A stretch of 8,655 nucleotides of DNA from positions 1 through 8,655 of the forward strand of contig JAJZQK010000104.1 of assembly GCA_021847625.1 (NCBI GenBank), written 5' to 3'. The stretch is from Chloroflexota bacterium (GTDB taxonomy: Bacteria > Chloroflexota > FW602-bin22 > JAMCYS01). Positions within the stretch are counted from its first letter, which is position 1. Every line of letters begins with the position of its first letter. Made by a program: the position numbers and the translations under genes. The notes under the pieces are model-generated. The model was not told the DNA's origin. It saw only the letters and a program-made list of their open reading frames with translations, and made no database searches. This document shows positions 1 to 5,583 of the stretch, piece after piece.

Positions 1-2
1 AT

Positions 3-206
3 GAACTGGCAGGGATCGTCGGCTTCGTGCCGGCGGGCCTGGCCCATTTCGGCGAGACCTGGGCCGCCCCCCTGCCCGACTACGCCCTGTCCGGCGCCGA
101 GCCGAACCTCGGCTACATCGCCTCAGGCGTCCTCGGCGTGGCGGCCGTCGTCGCCATCACCTGGCTTCTGGGCCGTTGGCTTACCCGGCGGGGTGCTAAT
201 GGCTGA
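3..206 (+). CDS. cbiM: CbiM-type cobalt/nickel ECF transporter substrate component, C-terminal part (PDGLE domain)
   Basis: Partial gene: 67 codons are open from the left edge to TGA at 204-206, and the start lies outside the window. The visible protein resembles the PDGLE/CbiN-like C-terminal extension found on CbiM/NikM proteins. It has a short hydrophobic stretch, then a PAGLAHFGETW segment where the family usually has PDGLE, then the typical APLPDYALSG stretch. A single C-terminal membrane helix (about the last 25 residues) follows and ends in basic residues. In the family, CbiM is the membrane S-component that binds Co2+ or Ni2+ and works with CbiQ and CbiO; the PDGLE part takes the role of CbiN. 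The gene overlaps the next one by 8 nt (ATGGCTGA), which supports an operon. The metal-binding N-terminus is outside the window, so cobalt versus nickel cannot be decided. Confidence 0.8.
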   Translation, partial: ELAGIVGFVPAGLAHFGETWAAPLPDYALSGAEPNLGYIASGVLGVAAVVAITWLLGRWLTRRGANG

Positions 207-1155
207 GATAGCCCAGCCATTAGATAACAGTAATGGCTCCACGTCGGCCCCCCACGAGGGGCCGACGCTTGCCCCCATCAAGGCCGGGGGCGGCAATCGC
301 TTCCTGGAGAAGACGCTGCGGGAGCTGACGCACGGTTTGGAGAGCACGCTCGTCGCCGAGGAGAGCGCGCGCCTGCCGGGGGTGTTGCAGCGCCTGGACC
401 CGCGGGGGAAGGTCGTCTGGTTCCTCACCCTCCTGCTGACGGTCGGGTTCGTCCGCCACATCCCCACCCTGCTCGCGCTGTGCCTGCTGGTGCACCTGCT
501 GGCAGTGGGCTCACGGCTGTCGCTGGCTTCCTTCGTGCGGCGGGTGTGGGTCTTCGTGCCGTTCTTCGCCGTCGTCGTGGCCTTGCCTGCTATCTTCAAC
601 TTCATTACGCCGGGCAGGCTGCTCTTGCCGGTGGCGGACCTCGGGCAGCCGTTCGCCTGGGGGCCGTTCGCCCTGCCGCAGCATATCGGCATCAGCGAGC
701 AGGGCCTGCGCGGCGCCGTGACGCTGGTGCTGCGGGTGGCGACCTCGGTCGGGCTCGCCGTGACGCTGGTGATGACCACGCCGTGGACGACGCTGCTGGC
801 CTCGCTGGAGGCCCTGCGCCTGCCGCGGACCCTCGTGCTGATTCTCGGCATGACCTACCGCTATATCGTGCTCTTCCTGCGCACGGCGGACGCGATGTTC
901 CTGGCCCGCCGCAGCCGGACCGTGGGCCACCTGAGCGGGGCCGAGCAGCGGCGCTGGCTGGCCGGCGTCGGCGGGACGCTCCTCGGCAAGTCCTACTACC
1001 TCAGCAACGAGGTCTACCTGGCGATGCTCTCGCGCGGCTTCCGCGGCGAGGTGCGCCAGGCCGGCGGCGCCACCTGGCAGCGGCGGGATTGGCTGGCCGG
1101 CGTCGTCGTGGTCGCTCTAGTGGCGGCGGTATTCCTAATGGAGGCATTGCAGTAA
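199..1155 (+). CDS. cbiQ: CbiQ-type transmembrane T-component of cobalt/nickel ECF transporter
   Basis: Encodes 318 residues. It is the membrane coupling protein (T-component) that links the ATPase CbiO to the substrate-binding CbiM in an energy-coupling-factor importer. The start at 199 is chosen because it overlaps the stop of the preceding cbiM frame by 8 nt. The open frame continues further upstream, but that part translates the cbiM region out of frame and has no family character. Residues 1 to about 55 form a soluble, low-complexity N-terminal extension, somewhat longer than usual. The family motif LDPRGK is at about residues 66-71 and is followed by hydrophobic helices. MTYRYIVLFLR lies in the middle of the protein, and the coupling motif AMLSRGFRGE is at 275-284; this type of A-x3-RGF-x-G helix contacts the ATPase. 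A last membrane helix is at about 298-317. The stop TAA at 1153-1155 abuts the region of cbiO. Confidence 0.93.
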   Translation: MAEIAQPLDNSNGSTSAPHEGPTLAPIKAGGGNRFLEKTLRELTHGLESTLVAEESARLPGVLQRLDPRGKVVWFLTLLLTVGFVRHIPTLLALCLLVHLLAVGSRLSLASFVRRVWVFVPFFAVVVALPAIFNFITPGRLLLPVADLGQPFAWGPFALPQHIGISEQGLRGAVTLVLRVATSVGLAVTLVMTTPWTTLLASLEALRLPRTLVLILGMTYRYIVLFLRTADAMFLARRSRTVGHLSGAEQRRWLAGVGGTLLGKSYYLSNEVYLAMLSRGFRGEVRQAGGATWQRRDWLAGVVVVALVAAVFLMEALQ

Positions 1156-1211
1156 TGGGCGCGAGCGGTGGGATAGGGCTACGGGAATTAGAGCAAACAC
1201 GAGGGGACGCC

Positions 1212-2033
1212 ATGGCGGGGGAGCTGGTCTACGAGCTGGAGGGGATTGGCTACGAGTACGGCGGGGGCATCGTCGCCTTGCGGGACGTCAGCCTCGACGT
1301 GCGGGCCGGCGAGAGCATCGTGCTCCTGGGCGCCAACGGTTCGGGGAAGAGCACGCTGCTCAAGATCATGGATGGCCTATACTTCGCCACCGCCGGCACC
1401 GTGCGGGCTTTTGGCAATATCCTGACCGAGCGTCTCCTCGCCGACGACGCCTACGCCCTCGCCTTCCGCCGCCGCGTCGGCTTCGTCTTCCAGGATAGCG
1501 ACGTGCAGCTGTTCTCGCCGACGGTGGCCGACGAGATTGCCTTTGGCCCCCTGCAGCTGGGCCTGGCGCCGTCGGCGGTCGCGGAGCGGGTGGCGGAGGC
1601 CCTGGACCTGCTGCATATCCGAAAACTAGCCGAGCGCCCGCCTTATCGCCTGAGCGCGGGGGAGAAAAAGAAGGTCTGCCTGGCCTCGGTGCTGTCGATC
1701 CGGCCGGAGGTGCTGCTGATGGACGAGCCCACGGCCGGCCTGGACCCGCGCAGTCGGCAGGCGCTGGTGGAGTTCATCTGCCAGTTGCGGAAGCAGGGCA
1801 ACACAGTCATCACCGCCACCCACGACCTCGACATCGTGGAGGAGATCGCCGATAGGGTGTTCGTGATGAACGAGGAGAGCGGTCTGGCCAAGGTTGGCAC
1901 CCCCGCCGAGGTGCTGGCGGACGAGGAATTGCTGGTGGCGGCGAACCTCGTGCACATCCACCCCCACCGCCACGGTGCGCTGGTGCACGCGCACGAGCAT
2001 CGGCACCCCCTGCCTCACGACCACGGGCACTGA
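1212..2033 (+). CDS. cbiO: CbiO-type ATP-binding subunit of cobalt/nickel ECF transporter with histidine-rich tail
   Basis: Encodes 273 residues, the usual CbiO length. It is the ABC ATPase that powers Co2+/Ni2+ import with CbiM and CbiQ at the cytoplasmic membrane. Visible motifs are Walker A GANGSGKST at 40-48, a Q-loop in VGFVFQDSDVQLFSPTV, an ABC signature LSAGEKKK at 147-154 (the common form is LSGGE), Walker B LLMDEPTAGLD with D171 and E172, and the switch histidine H204 in TATHD. The last 26 residues (248-273) hold 11 histidines in HxH pairs, a likely metal-binding tail. The start at 1212 is preceded by GAGGGG at a normal distance and gives the standard N-terminus. An in-frame ATG at 1155, overlapping the cbiQ stop as TAATG, would add 19 residues with no family character and cannot be excluded. 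Confidence 0.93.
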   Translation: MAGELVYELEGIGYEYGGGIVALRDVSLDVRAGESIVLLGANGSGKSTLLKIMDGLYFATAGTVRAFGNILTERLLADDAYALAFRRRVGFVFQDSDVQLFSPTVADEIAFGPLQLGLAPSAVAERVAEALDLLHIRKLAERPPYRLSAGEKKKVCLASVLSIRPEVLLMDEPTAGLDPRSRQALVEFICQLRKQGNTVITATHDLDIVEEIADRVFVMNEESGLAKVGTPAEVLADEELLVAANLVHIHPHRHGALVHAHEHRHPLPHDHGH

Positions 2034-2066
2034 TCCTTGGTCCGTCGCCTTTTGTGCGGCAAGGAT
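2033..2066. terminator. Imperfect stem-loop at the end of cbiO, possible terminator
   Basis: ATCCTTG (2033-2039) pairs with CAAGGAT (2060-2066), and an inner CCG (2042-2044) pairs with CGG (2057-2059), leaving a loop containing CTTTTG. The hairpin begins at the last base of the cbiO stop codon and lies between two convergent genes, which is where a transcription end is expected. No T-run follows on the plus strand, so it is not a classic intrinsic terminator. It could be an RNA 3'-end stabiliser. Confidence 0.35.
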
Positions 2067-2068
2067 TC

Positions 2069-2097
2069 GTAGAGACGGGCAGAGACGTCGCGTCTAC
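2069..2097. repeat. Short inverted/direct repeat cluster in the convergent spacer
   Basis: AGAGACG occurs twice, 10 bp apart (2071-2077 and 2081-2087). CGTCTAC at 2091-2097 is an inverted partner: AGACG (2083-2087) pairs with CGTCT (2091-2095) around a 3-nt loop, or GTAGA (2069-2073) pairs with TCTAC (2093-2097) as an outer stem. This resembles, in a degenerate form, small dispersed palindromes with GTAGAGACG ends. Whether it is dispersed in this genome cannot be seen from a single copy. The rest of the 2098-2141 spacer shows no clear feature. Confidence 0.35.
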
Positions 2098-2141
2098 GTC
2101 GTTACTACCGTTCAATGGGACATTTGCATTGGCAATTGATA

Positions 2142-2777
2142 CTAGGCCGCTCGCCCTAGGTCCTCGCCTTCCTCCCCTAGCCTGGCGCGGAGAAACGCCC
2201 GTGTCTGCTCGATGCCGTGGGTGATCGCCTCCACCGAAGCCCCCCGTAAGTGTGCCAGGTCGTCGAGCGAGAAGCCGTCAACCTCGTGCAGCATGAAGTT
2301 CTCTCGCCAGACTTCCGGCACTTGGGCGAGAGCTTCATCCAGTTGCCGGTGCAGCTCTTCATGCTCTACGATGCTGGCGGGCACCGGCGACGTGGGGTCG
2401 GGGATCAGGTCGGCGACGTGAAACTCCTCCTCGGGGTGAATGCCGGCGATGTGCCCGTTGGGCACGATCGGCCTCGCCAGCGAGACCTCGTACTGCGCTC
2501 TCGCCCGTCCCCGTGTCACCTCCCGGCGGATGACGCCGCGGGCGATCCGCCGCAGCTGGCGGTAGGAAGGCACATCTCCCTCTCCCTCACCCTGGTGCCG
2601 CAAGGCGACCAGAAACGTCTCGGCGACGATCTCGTCGGCGGGCAATTCGCTGGCGTCCAGGCCCTCGCTCGCCGCGCGCTTGCGCAGGCGGCTCAGCACG
2701 TACTGGCGCAGGGACCTGAGATAGCGTTTAGCGGTGTTGGCGAGGTCTTCTTCCTTGGCAGGTTCCCAGGCCGTCAA
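2142..2777 (-). CDS. Sigma-70-like RNA polymerase sigma factor (ECF-like, degenerate)
   Basis: Encodes 211 residues. The C-terminal part (about 144-200) is recognisable sigma region 4: LDEALAQVPEVWRENFMLHEVDGFSLDDLA fits the ECF pattern of a helix, an acidic HEVDGFS turn and a helix-turn-helix (about 169-196). Residues about 10-95 are helical, with DEIVAETFLVALR matching the end of region 2 in form. A linker rich in Pro and acidic residues (about 104-140) separates them. The recognition-helix part reads ASVEAITHGIEQTR instead of the usual basic VKSRLxRAR, so promoter binding may be altered or lost. The start is TTG at 2777-2775, because there is no internal Met. GGAGGTGA lies 10 nt upstream, inside the last codons of the glycosyltransferase gene, whose stop is 5 nt before this start, so the two genes are very probably translated together. 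A stress or envelope regulator is possible, but its targets are unknown. Confidence 0.75.
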   Translation of the reverse strand: MTAWEPAKEEDLANTAKRYLRSLRQYVLSRLRKRAASEGLDASELPADEIVAETFLVALRHQGEGEGDVPSYRQLRRIARGVIRREVTRGRARAQYEVSLARPIVPNGHIAGIHPEEEFHVADLIPDPTSPVPASIVEHEELHRQLDEALAQVPEVWRENFMLHEVDGFSLDDLAHLRGASVEAITHGIEQTRAFLRARLGEEGEDLGRAA

Positions 2778-2782
2778 ATTGC

Positions 2783-3925
2783 TTAGCTCACCTCCCTTAG
2801 ATCGCCGTCCGCTCCTTGGCTCGGCGTGGGCGCTGCCTGGCTCTGCTGTTCTGGCCTCAGCGGACGAAGGATTGTCGCCCGCCGCTTGGCCTGGAAGAGC
2901 ACTCTTTCGTACATGTTGAGGTAGCCTTCCACCATCTGGGAAACGTCGAAGTGCTCCTCGACGTGGTGGCGGATGTGCCGCGGGTCCAGCATGCCTATAT
3001 TCCCCACGGCCTCAGCCATCCCCTCGATGTCCCCGTCCTCCACCAGGAAGCCGGTCTCGCCGTCGACGATCAGCTCGGGGGCGGCCCCCCGCCGAAAGGC
3101 GATCACCGGCGTGCCGGTGGCCATCGCCTCTGGCATAACCAGGCCGAAGGGTTCCTCCCACTGGATAGGGAGAAGCAGGGCGCGTGCCGCCGCGTACAGT
3201 TCCTTCGCATTCTCTCGCGACACTTCGCCGATGTAGGTGATGAGATTGCCGTCGATGAGCGGCTCAACTACGGTGCGGAAGTACTCCCGATCTGCCCGGT
3301 CGACCTTTCCTGCCAGCACGAGGTGGATTCCCAACCGTCGAGCGACCTCGATCGCGAGGTGGGTCCCCTTCTCCGGGGCCACACGACTGAGGAAGAGTAG
3401 GTGCTCCTCTTTGTCCACGCGGAAGGGAAAACTGGCGACGTCGATGCCGTTGTAGACCACGCCCACGAAGTTGTCATTGCCCAGGTCCTGGGGAATTGTC
3501 CGCCGTGCGGCCAGGCTAATGGTATTGTAGAAGCCCTCGTAATGGTCCCATACGATCCTGGTGTCCGGCGTTATCAGACAGTGCAGGGTGCTCAGCATGG
3601 GCGTGGCCACCAGGTGGCTCATGGCCATGGGCAGCTCGCCTGCGTGATTGTGGATTACGTCGAACTCACCGCTGGCGGCGAGGGCCTGGGCCACGTGGAG
3701 CCAGTCGTAGGGAGAGGGGTCTTTGAGGTCCACGGCCGTGCGTAGGCTACGCGGGTAGACCGAGCGCAGCTCGGCGGAGGTGAGGGAGTCCCCCGAGGCG
3801 AACAGCACCACCTCGTGCCCCCGGGCCACGAGCCCCTCCGTGAGCGCATGCACCACCGCTTCCGTCCCCCCGTAGGCCGGCGGCGGTACCCGCTCCCAAA
3901 GCGGACTGATCTGAGCGATTCTCAT
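2783..3925 (-). CDS. Glycosyltransferase family 4 (GT-B fold)
   Basis: Encodes 380 residues, a normal GT4 length. The family transfers sugar from a nucleotide-sugar donor with retention of configuration; the acceptor and donor here are unknown. The N-terminal domain begins MRIAQISPLWERVPPPAYGGTE, with the glycine-rich loop typical of GT4, and contains the DVIHNHAGE segment. The C-terminal donor-binding domain starts around the VVYNGID and FLSRVAPEKG motifs. It carries the E-x7-E motif as E258 and E266 in EEPFGLVMPE, followed by ATGTPVIAFRRGAAPELI and GETGFLV. The last 30 or so residues are a polar, low-complexity tail. The ATG at 3925 is preferred over an in-frame GTG at 3949 because AGGAGGT lies 7 nt upstream and the family N-terminus begins there. 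The sigma-like gene follows after 5 nt. Exopolysaccharide, glycolipid or compatible-solute glycoside synthesis are all possible. Confidence 0.88.
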   Translation of the reverse strand: MRIAQISPLWERVPPPAYGGTEAVVHALTEGLVARGHEVVLFASGDSLTSAELRSVYPRSLRTAVDLKDPSPYDWLHVAQALAASGEFDVIHNHAGELPMAMSHLVATPMLSTLHCLITPDTRIVWDHYEGFYNTISLAARRTIPQDLGNDNFVGVVYNGIDVASFPFRVDKEEHLLFLSRVAPEKGTHLAIEVARRLGIHLVLAGKVDRADREYFRTVVEPLIDGNLITYIGEVSRENAKELYAAARALLLPIQWEEPFGLVMPEAMATGTPVIAFRRGAAPELIVDGETGFLVEDGDIEGMAEAVGNIGMLDPRHIRHHVEEHFDVSQMVEGYLNMYERVLFQAKRRATILRPLRPEQQSQAAPTPSQGADGDLREVS

Positions 3926-4001
3926 AGGGTCGACCTCCTGTGCAACCACCCGGCCCCGTGGCCGGCGCTAGCGGTGGCGGCACTACTTGCTAGATGTTAG
4001 G

Positions 4002-4031
4002 ATGATAATGCGGTACGAACCGGCCGGTCAG
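4002..4031 (-). promoter_or_regulatory. Candidate promoter of the glycosyltransferase-sigma operon with overlapping palindrome
   Basis: Read on the minus strand, CTGACC (4031-4026) matches the -35 consensus at 4 of 6 positions. After an 18-nt spacer, TATCAT (4007-4002) matches the -10 consensus at 5 of 6. The start would lie near 3995, about 70 nt before the glycosyltransferase ATG. A perfect 10-bp palindrome, ACCGGCCGGT (4019-4028), covers the spacer and part of the -35 and could be an operator, although in GC-rich DNA such a palindrome can occur by chance. Confidence 0.4.
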
Positions 4032-4078
4032 GTCGGCTTGCCCAGAGGCGGGTGGGGGAGCCCCGGCAGGCGGCAGAA

Positions 4079-4108
4079 TTGACAGGCCCAAGTTGGCAGA
4101 TATATATT
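4079..4108 (+). promoter_or_regulatory. Sigma-70-type promoter of the desulfurase-tusA-fpg operon
   Basis: TTGACA (4079-4084) is a perfect -35. After 18 nt comes TATATT (4103-4108), which matches 5 of 6 -10 bases; TATATA at 4101-4106 with a 16-nt spacer is the alternative. The AT-rich stretch is conspicuous in this GC-rich region. Transcription would begin near 4115, giving a leader of about 44 nt. The SD GGAGG (4147-4151) is 7 nt from the ATG at 4159. No clear Rrf2/IscR-type or other operator was recognised. Confidence 0.7.
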
Positions 4109-4158
4109 GTTCTTAACCTGTTTCGATAATCCGCGCTCTTGTACTTGGAGGGTGGCTT

Positions 4159-5328
4159 ATGGCCCGTAGAATATACCTCGATCATGCCTCGACGACCCCG
4201 CTGAGGGGCGAGGCCCTGGAGGCGATGCTGCCGTTCCTGCGCGAGGAGTTCGGCAACCCCTCTAGCCTGCATTTCTTCGGACGGCGCCCACACGAAGCCC
4301 TGGAGCAGGCCCGGGCGGCGGTGGCCGCGCTGATCGGCGCCCGCGTCGAGGACGTCTACGTTACCTCCGGAGCGACGGAGGCGAACAACTGGGCCCTGAA
4401 GGGCGTCGCCGCCGGTGCCCGCAATCGCAACCGCCCCGCCCACGTCATCACCTCGCAGATCGAACACTACTCGGTGCTGCATCCAGCCAAGACCCTCCAG
4501 CGGCAGGGCCTGCGGGTCACCTTCCTGCCGGTCGATCAGTACGGCTTCGTCGACCCGGCGACCGTGGAGTCGGCCATCGACGACGACACCGTCCTGATCT
4601 CCATCACCCACGCCAGCAACGAGATAGGCACCATCGAGCCTATCGCCGAGGTGGCACAAGTGGCCCGAGCGCATAAAGTCCCCCTGCACATAGACGCCAC
4701 CCAGACGGTGGGTTCCATCCCGGTGGACGTCGGCGCCCTCGGCGTGGACATGCTCACGCTGGCCGCGCACCAGTTCTACGGGCCCAAGGGTGAAGGCGCC
4801 CTCGATGTGCGCAGGGGTGTTAGGCTCCTGCCGCTGTTGGAGGGTGGACTGCAAGAATCGGGCCGCCGTGCGGGCACGGAGAACGTCGCCGGTATAGTGG
4901 GCATGGGGCGTGCCGCGGAGCTGGCCGCCGCTGAGATAGACCAGCGGATGGCCAGGTTGAGCGTTCTGCGCGACCGCCTGCGGCAGGGGCTCGCGGACCG
5001 CATCCCGGAGCTGGTGTTCACCGGGCACCCCGCGCAGCGCCTGCCGGGGCACGTCAGCTTCTGCGTGCGGTACGTGGAGGGGGAGTCGATGTTGCTGATT
5101 CTCGACGCCAAAGGGGTGTCGGCCGCCAGCGGCTCCTCGTGCACCTCACGGGCCCTGAAATCATCGCACGTTCTGGAGGCCATCGGCATCGAATCGGGGC
5201 TCGCCAACGGCTCGGTGGTCCTCTCCCTGGGTGCGGACAACGGCGAGGCCGACGTAGACTACGTGCTGGAGGCGATGCCGCCGATTGTCGAGCGGCTGCG
5301 CGCGATGTCGCCTCTTATGCCGCAATAA
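4159..5328 (+). CDS. nifS: NifS/IscS-type cysteine desulfurase with PLP lysine replaced by glutamine
   Basis: Encodes 389 residues, a normal length for class I desulfurases, which take sulfur from cysteine as an enzyme persulfide using PLP. The sequence is family-typical from YLDHASTTPL at the N-terminus. It has SGATEANNWALKG at 70-82, the PLP-stacking His in IEHYSV (H103), ASNEIGT at 152-158, the PLP-binding D179 and Q182 in HIDATQTVG, GRRAGTENV further on, and the persulfide loop SGSSCTS with C328. The residue matching the Schiff-base lysine of IscS (K206 in the usual SGHK motif) is Q205 in AAHQFYGPKG, encoded by CAG at 4771-4773. The rest of the gene shows no decay. Either the protein no longer does ordinary PLP chemistry, or it belongs to a subgroup that does so differently or acts as a sulfur acceptor or scaffold. 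It heads a probable operon with tusA (12-nt gap) and has its own promoter and a good SD. Confidence 0.9.
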   Translation: MARRIYLDHASTTPLRGEALEAMLPFLREEFGNPSSLHFFGRRPHEALEQARAAVAALIGARVEDVYVTSGATEANNWALKGVAAGARNRNRPAHVITSQIEHYSVLHPAKTLQRQGLRVTFLPVDQYGFVDPATVESAIDDDTVLISITHASNEIGTIEPIAEVAQVARAHKVPLHIDATQTVGSIPVDVGALGVDMLTLAAHQFYGPKGEGALDVRRGVRLLPLLEGGLQESGRRAGTENVAGIVGMGRAAELAAAEIDQRMARLSVLRDRLRQGLADRIPELVFTGHPAQRLPGHVSFCVRYVEGESMLLILDAKGVSAASGSSCTSRALKSSHVLEAIGIESGLANGSVVLSLGADNGEADVDYVLEAMPPIVERLRAMSPLMPQ

Positions 5329-5340
5329 GGACAGACGATT

Positions 5341-5577
5341 ATGGCGATAGAGGCGGATTCGGTTCTGGACTGCACGGGCACTTATTGCCCGATACCAATT
5401 GCCCGCACGGCCCAGGCGATCAAGGACATCGAGGTAGGGCAGGTGCTCGAGGTCGTGGCCACCGACACGGGGATCAAGGCCGACATGCCGGCCTGGTGTC
5501 ACCGCACCGGCCACGAGTTCCTCGGCCTGGAAGAAGAGGACGGCGAGTACCACGCCTTCGTGCGCAGGTCCAAGTAG
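5341..5577 (+). CDS. tusA: TusA-family sulfurtransferase / sulfur carrier
   Basis: Encodes 78 residues, the full size of a TusA/SirA-fold protein. The family carries sulfur as a persulfide on the cysteine of a CPxP motif near the N-terminus, passing it on for tRNA thiolation, molybdenum cofactor synthesis or sulfur oxidation. Here the motif is CPIPI with C16. A further cysteine, C11, lies just before it, and C53 is in the AWCHRTGHEFLG segment seen in many free-standing TusA-like proteins next to desulfurases. An acidic stretch, GLEEEDGEYHAF, precedes the last beta strand. AAGGA (5327-5331) overlaps the desulfurase stop and is 9 nt from this ATG. The gene is in an operon with the desulfurase, its likely sulfur donor, and its final acceptor is not visible here. 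Which TusA subgroup it belongs to is uncertain. Confidence 0.88.
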   Translation: MAIEADSVLDCTGTYCPIPIARTAQAIKDIEVGQVLEVVATDTGIKADMPAWCHRTGHEFLGLEEEDGEYHAFVRRSK

Positions 5578-5583
5578 CCCGAG

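Noticed and set aside
1..198. ATG at position 1 as the start of cbiQ
   Set aside because: The real coding frame here is the +3 frame with the CbiM C-terminus; the ATG at 199 overlaps its stop and fits the CbiQ protein.
480..1154. Upstream extension of the cbiO reading frame through cbiQ
   Set aside because: The translation in this part is an Arg/Ala-rich out-of-frame reading of cbiQ; the ABC protein begins at 1212 (or at most 1155).
2816..3400. Plus-strand open frame opposite the glycosyltransferase
   Set aside because: The minus strand carries a full GT4 protein with its E-x7-E motif and a strong SD; the opposite product has no recognisable features.
4771..4773. The Lys-to-Gln codon as a sequencing or frameshift artefact
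   Set aside because: The frame is continuous and the flanking motif (AAH-FYGPKG) is intact. A single base error (A for C) is possible in principle, but nothing else in the gene suggests poor quality, so it is kept as a finding with this caveat.
3997..5052. Long minus-strand open frame (about 350 codons) opposite the desulfurase gene
   Set aside because: It lies opposite a clear NifS-type gene, its product has no family character, and such frames are common opposite GC-rich codons with G/C at the third position.
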